A DNA stretch of 64,000 nucleotides from Streptomyces sp. NBC_00273 (GCF_036178145.1 NZ_CP108067.1:1798001-1862000), one strand, 5' to 3'; counted from the first letter of the stretch, positions 10,015 through 18,877 are shown. Notes: a model not told the origin generated them from the sequence alone. Translations and numbers: made by a program.

Positions 10015-10551
10015 GTGGATTGGACATTCAAATGTCATGGCGGTGTCGCGGCTGCGCTGGGCGCCGCACTGTTGGTGCTGGTCGCACTCACCTGGCTGCC
10101 CGGGACGTTGCCGCTGACCGTGTCGGGGTGGCCGATGGCGGCGATCGCCGTGCTGCTCTTCCCTGTCTTCACATCCGCCCTGGTGCGCATGTTCCTGATG
10201 CGCGCGGACCGGCACTTGATATGGCTGGCGTTCAGGTGCCTTCCTCGCAAGGTGCAGACGGGGCTTGCGGCATTGGCCATATCGGGCGTGGGGATCACGG
10301 TCATCGGCACGGCGGCCGGGGAGGGGAACTTGCAGGCTGCCGAGGTGAAGGACGGCCGGTACTTCGCCTTCGACACCGCGCCGCTCGCGCGCGGCACGGT
10401 CGAGATCTCCCAGGGGCAGTACCAGGCCGTCCTGGAGAGCGATCAGCGCAGCATGCTCGCCATCCCCGGCTTGCTCTTCATCGGTGCTGCATATGTCGTC
10501 CTGACAGCCGGAGAGTTGCGCCGAGCGGACCGTGGCTCCACGCCATCGTGA
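10015..10551 (+). CDS. Hypothetical membrane protein
   Basis: About 178 residues with four predicted membrane helices: roughly residues 8-30, 35-55, 85-105 and 148-168, with a soluble loop after the third helix. No family recognised. The GTG at 10015 is the start nearest the first helix, but its ribosome site is weak; a GGAGGAG lies about 20 nt upstream, and in-frame upstream codons back to 9874 are possible, so the start is uncertain. It faces away from the gntR gene and may share the intergenic promoter region. Confidence 0.55.
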   Translation: MDWTFKCHGGVAAALGAALLVLVALTWLPGTLPLTVSGWPMAAIAVLLFPVFTSALVRMFLMRADRHLIWLAFRCLPRKVQTGLAALAISGVGITVIGTAAGEGNLQAAEVKDGRYFAFDTAPLARGTVEISQGQYQAVLESDQRSMLAIPGLLFIGAAYVVLTAGELRRADRGSTPS

Positions 10552-10789
10552 CGCGTACGAAACGGCTGGTACGTGCGGTACCGAGCAGCCGGTACGCACG
10601 GTCCGCCGACTCGGCCAGGCCGGCCTCCTCGCGTTCGGTGCGGTCCGGTTCGAAGGCGCTCCCGAAGTGGCGGACCACGTCGTCCAACGTGAAGCCCTGG
10701 GCAACAAGGGTGACCACCGCGACTGATGTCGTCAGTACGAGAGCAACACGAAGGCGAGGACGCCGACCGCGTTCGCTCCATCGGCGCAA
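10478..10789 (-). pseudogene. Probable remnant of a Na+/H+ antiporter C terminus
   Basis: The minus-strand frame encodes a hydrophobic helix (VALVLTTSVAVVTLVAQG) directly followed by FTLDDVVRHFG and an acidic/Ala-rich tail with TEREEAGLAESADRAYRLL. This resembles the last membrane helix and cytoplasmic tail of CPA1-type Na+/H+ antiporters. No N-terminal antiporter sequence is present upstream on that strand, and the frame runs about 74 bp into the convergent membrane-protein gene. The resemblance is from memory of family patterns, so confidence is modest. Confidence 0.35.
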
Positions 10790-10896
10790 CGACCGTCAAG
10801 GTCCCACCTGGGAGTCGTTAGGGGTGCATCAGGGGTGCTTCGTTCGCGACCTCGCTGGTGTTCGCTGATGAGGTTGAGGACGTGCGGAGGAGTCGG

Positions 10897-10992
10897 GTGC
10901 GGGTGGGCACGGAGAATGTCGTCGGCGTCATCATTGCGGTCTGTTTGATCGGGTATCTGGTCCTGGCGCACCTCTTCCCCGAGAAGTTCTGA
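10897..10992 (+). CDS. kdpF: KdpF-like small membrane protein
   Basis: Single-helix mini-protein of 31 residues whose pattern, ENVVGVIIAVCLIGYLVLA followed by an F-P-E-K-F end, matches KdpF, the small stabilising subunit of the Kdp ATPase. Two in-frame GTGs exist, 10897 and 10903; GGAGGAG at 10886-10892 favours 10897. The stop is 2 bp before the ATG of the second kdpD. KdpF is normally encoded in front of kdpA; here it precedes a sensor kinase and no kdpABC accompanies it, so this looks like a rearranged kdp locus. Confidence 0.75.
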   Translation: MRVGTENVVGVIIAVCLIGYLVLAHLFPEKF

Positions 10993-10994
10993 GC

Positions 10995-13598
10995 ATGACG
11001 TTCACGGATGAGGCCGCCCTGCGAACTGGGGCCCCGCAGCCGGTCCTCAGGCCCGGGAAGCTCAAGGTCTTCCTGGGCGCGGCCCCCGGGGTCGGCAAGA
11101 CGTACCGGATGCTCGACGAGGCGCACCGCAGGGCGGCCCGTGGTGCGGACGTGGTGGTCGGTTTCGTGGAGTGCCACCGCCGTCGGCACACCGAGGAGAG
11201 GCTCCGGGGTTTGGAGGTCCTCCCGCTGGCGGACCAGGACTACCGGGGCGGCCAGTACGCGGAGTTGGACCGGGTAGCGCTGCTGTCCAGGCGTCCGCAG
11301 GTGGTGCTGATCGACGAGCTCGCCCATACCAACGTCCCGGGCTGCGGCCGGCATCCGAAGCGCTGGCAGGACGTCGAGGACGTCCTCGCCGCCGGGATCG
11401 ACGTCGTCACCACGCTCAACGTCCAGCACCTGGAGTCGCTGAGCGACGTCGTCGAGAAGATCACCGGGGTGCCGCAGTGCGAGACCGTGCCCGACGAGTT
11501 CGTGCGCCGCGCCGACGAGATCGAGCTGGTCGACATACCCCCGGAGGGACTTCGGCGCCGGATGGCCCACGGCAACGTCTATCCCCCGGAACGGATCGAC
11601 GCCTCCCTCGCCCACTACTTCCGCCCCGGGAATCTCATCGCGCTGCGGGAGTTGGCCCTGCTGTGGCTGGCCGGGCGGGTGGACGAGACACTCCACACGT
11701 ACCGCATCGAGCACGGCATCGGGGACGTCTGGGAGACGCGGGAACGGGTGGTGGTGGCGCTCACGGGCGGCCCCGAGGGCGAGACCCTGATCCGTCGCGC
11801 CGCCCGTATCGCCGGCCGGTCCGCCGGCGGCGAACTGCTCGCCGTGCACGTGGCACGCAGCGACGCGCTCGCCGCCGGGGTCTCGCAGGCGGCGCTCGCC
11901 GCGCAGCGGGCCCTGGTCGAGGACCTGGGCGGCAGCTACCACTCGGTCGTCGGCGACGAAGTACCGACCGCCCTGGTGGACTTCGCCGTGGCGGAGAACG
12001 CCACCCAGCTCGTCCTGGGTACGAGCCGGCGCCGCAGGCTGGAACGTTTCCTCACCGGCCGGGGAATCGGCGAGACCGTGGTGGCGCTGTCCGAGGACAT
12101 CGACGTCCACATGGTCACGCACGAGCGGGCGGGTCACGGCCGGCTGCTGCCGTCCCGCCGCCGTACGCTCCCCACCACCCGGCTCGTCGCCGGACCCGTG
12201 GCCGGGGTGCTGCTCCCGGTGTTGCTCACCCTCGCCCTCGACCGGATGCGCGGCACGCTGAACCTGACCAGCGAAGCGCTGCTCTTCCTGGTGACCGTCG
12301 TCGGGGTGGCCTGCATCGGCGGGGTGGCCTCCGCCCTGATCGCGGCACTGACCGCCGCACTGCTCCTCAACTACTGGTTCATGCCGCCCATAGGCGAGTT
12401 CACCATGAGCGACCCGGACAGCGTGCTGGCGCTGGTGGTCTTCGCCGTCGTCGCCGCCACCGTGGCCGCCGCGGCGGACCGGTCCCTGCGCCTGTCCCGC
12501 CGCGCCGCCCGGGCCACTGCGGAGGCGGAGACGATGTCCTCCCTCGCCGGCAGCATCGTCCGCGGCGACCAGACGATCCCGGCGCTGCTCGAACGCACCA
12601 GGGAGACCTTCGGCATGGACACCGTCGACCTGGCTCCGGAAGCCCCGGACCCGGGTGCGGGAGCGGACGGCGGGCGCCGCATGCGGACGGAAGCGGATCC
12701 CTCCCTGGTGGTCGCCGCCGGTTCCAGGGCCTTCCTCGTCCTGCGCGGGCGTACGCTGCCCTCCTCCGAGCGCCGTGTCCTGGCCGCCTTCGCCGCGCAC
12801 GTCGGGGCGGCGGTCGAGCGCGCCCGCCTGGCCGAGGCCGCCGCCGAAGTCGAGCCCATCAAAGCCGCCGACCGGTTGCGCACCGCCCTGCTGCGGGCCG
12901 TCAGCCACGACCTGCGGACCCCGCTGGCGGGGGCTCTTGCAGCGATCAGCTCGCTGCGCACGCCGGACGTGGACTTCTCCGCGGAGGACCGGGCGGAGCT
13001 GCTCGAATCCGCCGAGACGTCCCTGAACCGGCTGAACCGCTTGGTGGAGAACCTGCTCGATCTCAGCCGCCTGCAGGCCGGCGCCCTCACCCTCGAACTG
13101 CGGGCCACCGCCCTGGAGGAGGTCCTGCCGGCCGCTCTGGAGTCACTGGACCTGCCGTCCGCGGACGAGCCCGCCGTCGACGTACGGAACCTGGAGACGG
13201 TACCGGCCTTGCTGGCCGATCCACCCCTGCTGGAGCGGGTGCTGGCGAACCTGGTCGGCAACGCGGTCCGCCATGCCCCCGGAGACCGTCCGGTGCTGGT
13301 GACGGCGAGCGCCCTGGCCGGCCGGGTCGAAGTCAGGATCGCCGACCGGGGCCCCGGGATCGCCGCCGACGACCGCGAGCGGGCCTTCGAGCCCTTCCAA
13401 CGCCTCGGCGACCGGGACAACACCTCCGGACTCGGCCTCGGCCTCGCCCTGGCCCGCGGACTCACCGAGGCGATGAACGGCACGCTCACCCCCGAGGACA
13501 CCCCCGGTGGCGGCCTGACGATGGTCCTGTCCCTGCCCGTCGCTCCTCTCTGCTTCGCGCAGGTGGACGAGATCGAAGTCGGCGACGATGCTCTGTGA
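10995..13598 (+). CDS. kdpD: KdpD-type sensor histidine kinase (second copy)
   Basis: 867-residue paralogue of the kinase at 3328-5871 with the same domain order: KdpD N-terminal domain with GAAPGVGKT (about 33-41), USP-like domain (about 245-370), four membrane helices (about 395-500), GAF-like region, HisKA with VSHDLRTPL (about 635) and a complete ATPase domain. Open and intact throughout. Directly coupled to the kdpF-like gene (2-bp gap); no response regulator gene is adjacent, so it either signals to the KdpE-type regulator at 2600 or to a distant partner. Confidence 0.92.
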   Translation: MTFTDEAALRTGAPQPVLRPGKLKVFLGAAPGVGKTYRMLDEAHRRAARGADVVVGFVECHRRRHTEERLRGLEVLPLADQDYRGGQYAELDRVALLSRRPQVVLIDELAHTNVPGCGRHPKRWQDVEDVLAAGIDVVTTLNVQHLESLSDVVEKITGVPQCETVPDEFVRRADEIELVDIPPEGLRRRMAHGNVYPPERIDASLAHYFRPGNLIALRELALLWLAGRVDETLHTYRIEHGIGDVWETRERVVVALTGGPEGETLIRRAARIAGRSAGGELLAVHVARSDALAAGVSQAALAAQRALVEDLGGSYHSVVGDEVPTALVDFAVAENATQLVLGTSRRRRLERFLTGRGIGETVVALSEDIDVHMVTHERAGHGRLLPSRRRTLPTTRLVAGPVAGVLLPVLLTLALDRMRGTLNLTSEALLFLVTVVGVACIGGVASALIAALTAALLLNYWFMPPIGEFTMSDPDSVLALVVFAVVAATVAAAADRSLRLSRRAARATAEAETMSSLAGSIVRGDQTIPALLERTRETFGMDTVDLAPEAPDPGAGADGGRRMRTEADPSLVVAAGSRAFLVLRGRTLPSSERRVLAAFAAHVGAAVERARLAEAAAEVEPIKAADRLRTALLRAVSHDLRTPLAGALAAISSLRTPDVDFSAEDRAELLESAETSLNRLNRLVENLLDLSRLQAGALTLELRATALEEVLPAALESLDLPSADEPAVDVRNLETVPALLADPPLLERVLANLVGNAVRHAPGDRPVLVTASALAGRVEVRIADRGPGIAADDRERAFEPFQRLGDRDNTSGLGLGLALARGLTEAMNGTLTPEDTPGGGLTMVLSLPVAPLCFAQVDEIEVGDDAL

Positions 13599-13738
13599 GC
13601 GACATCGACGTGGTCGCAGTAGCCGCACGGCGTACGTCCCGGCAGCCAAGAAGGCGGCGGGCTGCACCTCATGACCGTGGGCGCCGGCCCGCTCCGGCAC
13701 GGCGGATCACCGAGAACCTTCGACGGAGGACACGGCCT

Positions 13739-13984
13739 GTGCGGTACGACGACGAACCGGTCTTCAAGCGCAGCAAGTGGGGAACGAACCGCTACTACTA
13801 CAACCCCGCCAACCCCGTCGGGCTGGCCCTGATCGTCATCACGCTGCTCTTCGTCGGCACGATGATGATCCTCATGGCCAACCGGGCCGGACCGTTCGAG
13901 CCCGCGCCCGACCCCGCACCGTGGAGCCCGCCCTCGTACGAGTACGCGCGGCCATCACCTTCGAGCGGCCCACCGGGCCGTTGA
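13739..13984 (+). CDS. Small single-span membrane protein
   Basis: 81 residues. A charged, Tyr-rich N terminus (YDDEPVF...RYYYNP) is followed by one membrane helix (about residues 28-48, LALIVITLLFVGTMMILMA) and a Pro/Ser-rich tail. GTG start with GGAGGA 8 nt upstream; ends just before a strong terminator. Probably transcribed with the second kdpD about 140 bp upstream. No family recognised; it resembles the many small membrane proteins of Streptomyces. Confidence 0.65.
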   Translation: MRYDDEPVFKRSKWGTNRYYYNPANPVGLALIVITLLFVGTMMILMANRAGPFEPAPDPAPWSPPSYEYARPSPSSGPPGR

Positions 13985-13989
13985 ACGCC

Positions 13990-14020
13990 GATGGGGTTCC
14001 CGCCCGGCGGGAACCCCATC
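13990..14020 (+). terminator. Strong hairpin terminator
   Basis: Perfect 15-bp arms, GATGGGGTTCCCGCC and its complement GGCGGGAACCCCATC, separated by one base (so the real loop opens a few base pairs). It lies 5 bp after the small membrane protein gene and ends the kdpF-like/kdpD unit. Confidence 0.75.
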
Positions 14021-14096
14021 AAGACGGCGTAGCCATCACGTCAGCCGCGCATCAGGTTCCGACTCCGGGGCCTCCACCAGGCCTAGCCTCGCTCTC

Positions 14097-14657
14097 ATGG
14101 GACGACGTTTCACTCGGGCGGCGACCGGCGCACACGGCGCCGAAGCGGCGCTTCCCGGACCCTGCGCACACGACGTCCACTGGGCCGGCGAGAGGCGCTC
14201 GGCGATCGGTGTCGCATTCCTCCTGTTCACGGCCCTGTTCGCCGTGGACGCCGGTTTCGGAAGCCTCGACGTGACGCGCGGCGTCCTCTGGACCGGCCTG
14301 GCCGGCCTCCTCTTCGTCGTCTTGCTGCCGCCCCGGATCTCCGTACGCCCGGGACTGTTGAGCGTCCGCGGACTGCTGATGACGAACACGGTCCGTACCG
14401 ACTCGCTCGCCTCGGTCCGCTGGTCCGACGGGGTGGCCCAGCGGATGGTCCTGCGGGACACGGAGGGGAGCCAGGTCGAGATCGACCCGACGGTCCTGGT
14501 CCGCAACCCGGCGATGTGGCACCTCCTCGACGCGGACGGCCGCTCGTCCCTCCGGCGCGGCACCCTGCTGCGCGGCGCGACCGCCCTGCGACGGCTGGCC
14601 CAGCGCATCGACCGCGAGACGGCCCACACGGTCTTCAAGGTCTCCGGCTTGCGGTGA
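14097..14657 (+). CDS. PH-domain-like membrane protein
   Basis: 186-residue protein with two hydrophobic helices (about residues 35-53 and 60-78) followed by a domain resembling the bacterial PH-like fold (DUF6542/PH_10 type): alternating strands with ISVRPGLLSVRGLL, then VRWSDGVAQRMVLRD. The start is the first ATG of the frame, just after the terminator. Function unknown; probably membrane-associated. Convergent with the DUF418 gene. Confidence 0.65.
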   Translation: MGRRFTRAATGAHGAEAALPGPCAHDVHWAGERRSAIGVAFLLFTALFAVDAGFGSLDVTRGVLWTGLAGLLFVVLLPPRISVRPGLLSVRGLLMTNTVRTDSLASVRWSDGVAQRMVLRDTEGSQVEIDPTVLVRNPAMWHLLDADGRSSLRRGTLLRGATALRRLAQRIDRETAHTVFKVSGLR

Positions 14658-14777
14658 CCCGCGCCCACCTGATGCGCCGCCAGAGTGGTGAGCACATGGG
14701 TGAGGACGGCCCCAGGCGATCTCGCCGACGAGCCGAGCTCCGGATCCAAGCCCCGGGCCAGCCGGAGGCGTGCCGGG

Positions 14778-16079
14778 TCATACTGCTTTGCCCTTCCAGT
14801 TCGGCAGACGGCCCAGGGTAGCTGCGCGCAGCAGCCACTCCACAGGCCCGTAGCGGTGGCGGGCCAACCACCAGCGGCTGAAGAGGAGTTGGGCGGCGAA
14901 CAGGGCGAGGGCGGTCAGGGTGACGAGGGCGGGGGCGACCCGGCCTACGAGGGCGGCGCCGAAGCCGGTGAACACGAAGGCCAGCACGAGCGACTGGGTG
15001 AGGTAGTTGGTCAGCGTCATGCGGCCGGCGGGGGCCAGGGCCGCCGCCAGCCGTGGGCCTCGGGGACCGGCCAGGGTCCGCAGGACGGTGGCGGCGTAGG
15101 CCGCCGCGAGGAGCGGTGCGGTCACCACGTCCACGGCCACCGCGACCAGTTGGTAGGCGGTCCCCGGATACACCTGGCTCGCGTGTGCCCAGACCAGGCC
15201 GCCCGCCACACCGATGGTGAAACCGGTCCACTGCAGGCGCCGTAGGACCGGCAGGTGGCGGGCGGGGTCGGTCAGCATCTTCCGCTTGCCGGCGGCCAGG
15301 CCGAGCAGGAACGCGGCGAAGGCGGCCGGGGCCTGGAAGAAGGCCAGCATGAACGCGACGTCGGGCAGCTGTCGCAGGTGGGCGGCGATCACCGAACCCG
15401 CGCCGCCGCGCAGTGCCTCGGTGGCCTGCCGGCCCTGCTCGGTGACTACGGCGGTGTCGATGCCCCCGCCGCCGGCGGCGGCGACCAGCGCGGCCAGCAA
15501 TAGGTAGGCGACGGCGGTGGTGCTCAACAGGACGACGGCGGTGCGCACGGCGGTGCGCGGCCGGATCCGGTGCACGGCGAGCAGGACCAGGCCGAGCACG
15601 GCGTAGGTGGTGAGGATGTCGCCGGGGAAGAGGAAGACCGCATGGCACAGACCGAGGGCGAACAGGCCCGCGCAGCGCCGCAGGAAGCGCGGCAGGAAGG
15701 CCGCACCGGCGCGTTCAGCCGAGGCGATCTGGAGGGTGAAGCTGTAGCCGAAGAGGAAGGAGAAGAGCAGGTAGAACTTGGCCTCGAAGAAGACCTCCGT
15801 GACGAAGCGGACGGTGGTGTCGAGGGCGGATCCGAACGCGGGGTCGTCCACTCCGGTTCCCTGGTAGGCGGAGGCCATGAAGGTGATGTTGACGAGCAGG
15901 ATGCCCCAGAGGGCGAAGCCCCGCAGGGCGTCGACGTCGGCGAGGCGCCGTGCGGCCGGAGCGGTCACCCCTCCGGGATTCTCTCCGGTGGCGGGACCGC
16001 TGGTGGGTCCGCTGGTGGGTCCGGCTGCGGGCTCGGCTGCGAGTTCGGTGGTAGGTCCTGTAGCGGGTCCCGTGGTCAT
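14778..16079 (-). CDS. DUF418 family (YeiB-like) membrane protein
   Basis: 433-residue membrane protein with about ten helices. After a low-complexity Thr/Gly/Pro-rich N terminus comes the family opening R-L-A-D-V-D-A-L-R-G-F-A-L-W-G-I-L, and the C-terminal DUF418 block contains G-R-M-T-L-T-N-Y-L-T-Q-S and F-S-R-W-W-L. These are hallmark segments of DUF418/YeiB proteins, which are often placed in an acyltransferase-like superfamily of unknown function. Its ATG overlaps the stop of the upstream hydrolase gene (ATGA), so the two are coupled. Confidence 0.88.
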   Translation of the reverse strand: MTTGPATGPTTELAAEPAAGPTSGPTSGPATGENPGGVTAPAARRLADVDALRGFALWGILLVNITFMASAYQGTGVDDPAFGSALDTTVRFVTEVFFEAKFYLLFSFLFGYSFTLQIASAERAGAAFLPRFLRRCAGLFALGLCHAVFLFPGDILTTYAVLGLVLLAVHRIRPRTAVRTAVVLLSTTAVAYLLLAALVAAAGGGGIDTAVVTEQGRQATEALRGGAGSVIAAHLRQLPDVAFMLAFFQAPAAFAAFLLGLAAGKRKMLTDPARHLPVLRRLQWTGFTIGVAGGLVWAHASQVYPGTAYQLVAVAVDVVTAPLLAAAYAATVLRTLAGPRGPRLAAALAPAGRMTLTNYLTQSLVLAFVFTGFGAALVGRVAPALVTLTALALFAAQLLFSRWWLARHRYGPVEWLLRAATLGRLPNWKGKAV

Positions 16080-17143
16080 CGCTTTGCGCCTTCCTCGTGG
16101 ACGGAGGCCAGAAAGTCCTGCTGGTCGGTCAGGAAGCCTTCGGCGAACAAGGCCCTCGGTGCGAACACCGCGGTCGCGGTGAGGCGCAGCCGCGAGGCCT
16201 CGACGGCATGCTTGACCAGCCCGTGGGTGGCACCCGGGTAGTGGGCGACGTGCAGGGCGGACCCGGGCAGCAGCCGCTCGTAGGCGGCCTCGGTGTCGGC
16301 GGTGTCCACGTTCACGTCGTGTCCGGCGAGGACCAGCAGGACGGGCGTGCCGCGCAGAGCCGGCAGGTCGGCGGCGGCGTCGGCCGTGTGGTTCCTCGAG
16401 ACGAACCGCCAGCGGGCGGGCGTCATGCCCTGTGGATCGCCGACGGCGCGTACGTACTCCTCGTACGGGGCTCCGCGCGCGAGCAGTTCCAGACCCGTCT
16501 CGCGGCGACGCAGCGCGGCGGCGATCTCGGTGTCGGCGGCGCCGTCGCGGCGCAGCTCGGCGAGGAGGTTGTAGCGGCCCTGCTGGTGCCAGTTGACGGC
16601 GGGCGAGACCGCGATCACGAACCGTATCCCGTGGTCCTTCGCCGCGATCTTCGGCAACACCCAGCCCGCCTGGCTGGCGCCCCACAGGCCGATCCGGTGT
16701 CCGTCGACGTCGGGGTGTTGCCGGGCCCATGCGATGGCGTCGACGGCCTCATCGGCCCGGTCGTCCATGGACTGGTCGAGCCAGTCGCCCGGTGAGCCGC
16801 CCACGCCCGGCTTGTTCCAGGACAGCGAGGCGTAGCCGGCGCGGGCGAAGGACTCCCAGATCGGCCGGTAGAAGGTGTCGTGGGTGGCGTCGACCGGGCC
16901 GTCGCCGTGGACGAAGACGACGAGGGGGAAGGGCCCCTTCCCCACTTCGGGCAGCGCCAGCACTCCGTCCAGGGTGCGTCCGCCGTGGCGTACCGTCACC
17001 GCTCGCTCGCGCAGGTCGTAGGTGTTCTGCCAGGCCGCTAATCCGCCCAGCGCCGCCGCGACGAGGGTCAGCGCGGCGAGCGTCGCGCCCGCGGCCCCCG
17101 CGATCCTCCGGCGTCTCGTGCGTACCGCTGTCATGGGTGGCAT
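16076..17143 (-). CDS. Membrane-anchored or exported alpha/beta hydrolase
   Basis: 355-residue serine hydrolase. An N-terminal Arg-rich stretch is followed by a hydrophobic helix (about 15-38), then an alpha/beta hydrolase domain with VFVHGDGP (oxyanion region), nucleophile Ser in GLWGASQAGW, an acidic residue in LAGHDVNVD, and catalytic His in YPGATHGL. The ATG at 17143 is chosen for the GGAGGAGG site 6 nt upstream. Coupled to the DUF418 gene downstream. The divergent promoter region toward the GNAT remnant holds an inverted repeat. Likely a dipeptidase/esterase-like enzyme acting outside the cytoplasm; substrate unknown. Confidence 0.83.
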   Translation of the reverse strand: MPPMTAVRTRRRRIAGAAGATLAALTLVAAALGGLAAWQNTYDLRERAVTVRHGGRTLDGVLALPEVGKGPFPLVVFVHGDGPVDATHDTFYRPIWESFARAGYASLSWNKPGVGGSPGDWLDQSMDDRADEAVDAIAWARQHPDVDGHRIGLWGASQAGWVLPKIAAKDHGIRFVIAVSPAVNWHQQGRYNLLAELRRDGAADTEIAAALRRRETGLELLARGAPYEEYVRAVGDPQGMTPARWRFVSRNHTADAAADLPALRGTPVLLVLAGHDVNVDTADTEAAYERLLPGSALHVAHYPGATHGLVKHAVEASRLRLTATAVFAPRALFAEGFLTDQQDFLASVHEEGAKR

Positions 17144-17173
17144 TCCGCCCCTCCTCCGAAAACTATCGCGCAA

Positions 17174-17187
17174 GAAACGCTCGTTTC
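17174..17187. promoter_or_regulatory. Inverted repeat in the divergent hydrolase/GNAT promoter region
   Basis: Arms GAAACG and CGTTTC with a 2-bp centre, 30 bp upstream of the hydrolase start, just upstream of a GATAGT element on the minus strand that could serve as -10. A second, looser dyad (GTTC...GAAC) lies at about 17204-17218. The nearby TetR regulator is a candidate binder. Inference only. Confidence 0.4.
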
Positions 17188-17233
17188 AGATTCGACCGTA
17201 CTATGTTCGTACGTAGAACGCGAGGAGGAATCG

Positions 17234-17876
17234 TGGACACACCAGTTGCCGTCCGGCGCGGCGTACCGCACGGGGCGCCGAGGAGCAGGTCGCAGCCCTG
17301 TACTGGGAGGCCTTCGGACGCAAGCTCGGGGCCGCCCTCAACCCGCCCGAGCACGGCCGGGCCTTCATCGCCCGCCACCTCCACCACGACCGCGCCGTGG
17401 TCGCGCTCGCCCCGGACGGGGACGGGGTGGTCGGTGTGGCCGGGTACCGGCTGGGCGGACGCGGCCTGACCGGCGGGGGTGTGCGCGACGTGCTGTCGGC
17501 TTACGGGCTCTTCCGCGGGCTGCCCCGGCTCGCCGTGCTGGCCCTGCTCGAACGCACCCCCGAGCCCGGGGAACTGGTCATGGACGGCATCGCCGTCGAC
17601 CCGGCAGGGCGGGGCAGGGGCGTCGGCAGCCTGCTGCTCACGGAGATCGCGGCCGTCGCCGCCGAACACGGCTGCTCGCGCGTCCGCCTGGACGTCATCG
17701 ACGTCAATCCGCGCGCCCGCGCCCTCTACGAACGCCACGGCTTCGACGCCGTGCGCACCGAACAGACGCCGTACCTGAAGGGCCTCATGGGCTTCGGCGC
17801 GGTGACCACGATGCATCGGCCCGTCCCCGCCCGCCCCGGCGGCGGCGCCCCCCGCAGCCCCGAGGAGCGGCGATGA
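17234..17876 (+). pseudogene. GNAT-family acetyltransferase gene with an N-terminal frameshift
   Basis: The GTG at 17234 has a near-ideal GAGGAGG site 5 nt upstream and begins M-D-T-P-V-A-V-R-R, a typical GNAT first strand. The GNAT body continues in a different frame from about 17270 (EEQVAALYWEAFGRKLGAAL, then VMDGIAVDPAGRGRGVGSLL as the acetyl-CoA loop region at positions about 17577-17635). A one-base indel between about 17250 and 17280 explains this. If the base calls are right the gene is broken; a truncated product from GTG 17397 (159 aa) would lack the first helices. Confidence 0.6.
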
Positions 17877-18091
17877 CCAGCGGACCCGTGACGGAACCGA
17901 GCGCCCTAGATCGGGACGGGGAGGCTGGTGCTCGCCCCGGTCCGTGGGGACGGCACGGTCGACGCCGGCGAGCTGTACGCCGCGGCCGGGGCCCTCGACA
18001 CGACCGGCCAACAGGTCCGGCTCTGCCTCGAACGGCCCATCGCGGAGGGCGGGTTCACCCGGGAGGACCGCGGTCGCACGGCGCGCCCGTA
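17873..18091 (+). pseudogene. Remnant of a PaaX-like regulator N terminus
   Basis: An ATG overlaps the GNAT stop (ATGA) and opens M-T-S-G-P-V-T-E-P-S-A-L-D. The frame then shifts, and from about 17925 to the TAA at 18089-18091 the other frame reads GDGTVDAGELYAAAGALD followed by TGQQVRLCLERPIAEGGF, which looks like the winged-helix start of PaaX-type regulators. The rest of the regulator is missing. Recognition is from pattern memory, so this is tentative. Confidence 0.4.
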
Positions 18092-18098
18092 ACGCCCC

Positions 18099-18130
18099 GC
18101 TCGCCGCTCTCGCCGCTCTCGCCGCTCTCG
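18099..18130. repeat. Short tandem repeat of GCCGCTCTC
   Basis: A 9-bp unit (GCCGCTCTC) occurs about three and a half times in a row between the PaaX-like remnant and the tetR gene. Probably slippage-generated. Confidence 0.7.
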
Positions 18131-18137
18131 CCTGGGC

Positions 18138-18151
18138 ATGAACGCGTTCAT
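18138..18151. promoter_or_regulatory. 14-bp perfect palindrome upstream of tetR
   Basis: ATGAACGCGTTCAT is its own reverse complement and lies about 100 bp before the tetR start codon. Length and position suit a TetR-family operator, but no promoter elements were identified with certainty. Confidence 0.4.
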
Positions 18152-18249
18152 CCCGACATGGTCTCGGTTGCGCACCGGTCGCTCGTCCCCACGACGGCGA
18201 AGTACCGTGTGCGCATGGCTTCAACAGGCCGAAGACGGGGGGCTCAACG

Positions 18250-18840
18250 ATGACGAACGGGGTTCGGGCGCAGCAGCGGGAGCAGACGCGTCATACCTTG
18301 CTGCGGGAAAGCCGACGCCTCTTCTCGACCCTGGGTTACGCCTCTGTGGGTCTGTCGGAGATCGTCCGGGCCGCCGGGGTGACCAAGGGCGCCCTGTACC
18401 ACCACTTCGACAGCAAGGCCGAGCTGTTCCGGGCCGTGCTGGAACAGGTGCAGCAAGAGGTCGCCGCGCACATCGCGGCGACGGCGGACGCCCAGGAAGA
18501 GGCTTGGGACCAGCTCACCTCCGGCTGCCAGGCATTCCTCAGCGCCTCCACCGACCCCGCGCTCCAGCGCATCATGCTCGTCGACGGGCCGGCGGTGCTC
18601 GGCTGGCGGGAGTGGAGGGCGATGAACGAGGCCACGTCCGGACGCCACCTGGCCCAGGCGCTCACCGTCCTGATCCACGAGGGCACCATCCCCGCGCAGC
18701 CGATCGCACCGCTCACGCATCTGCTGTCGGGGGCGATGAACGAGGCGGCGCTGTGGCTGGCGGCGTCGGAGGACTCCGCCGATCTCGCGGACACTCGGCA
18801 GGCGCTGGCACGGATGCTGGATGCGCTGCGTGCCAGGTGA
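18250..18840 (+). CDS. TetR/AcrR-family transcriptional regulator
   Basis: 196-residue one-component repressor. The N-terminal HTH (about 10-60) carries RLFSTLGYASVGLSEIVRAA and GVTKGALYHHFDSKAELF, the classic TetR signature; the C-terminal ~130 residues are an all-helical ligand domain. Starts at ATG 18250 (first codon of the clear TetR N terminus). A 14-bp palindrome lies about 100 bp upstream. The target is probably itself and a neighbour; the ligand is unknown. Confidence 0.92.
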   Translation: MTNGVRAQQREQTRHTLLRESRRLFSTLGYASVGLSEIVRAAGVTKGALYHHFDSKAELFRAVLEQVQQEVAAHIAATADAQEEAWDQLTSGCQAFLSASTDPALQRIMLVDGPAVLGWREWRAMNEATSGRHLAQALTVLIHEGTIPAQPIAPLTHLLSGAMNEAALWLAASEDSADLADTRQALARMLDALRAR

Positions 18841-18877
18841 CCGCGGGCGCGCCCGTCGGGCGGCCGCGTCTTGGGCA

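Noticed and set aside
18099..18130. CRISPR-like array
   Set aside because: The units are 9 bp in tandem without spacers; it is a simple slippage repeat.
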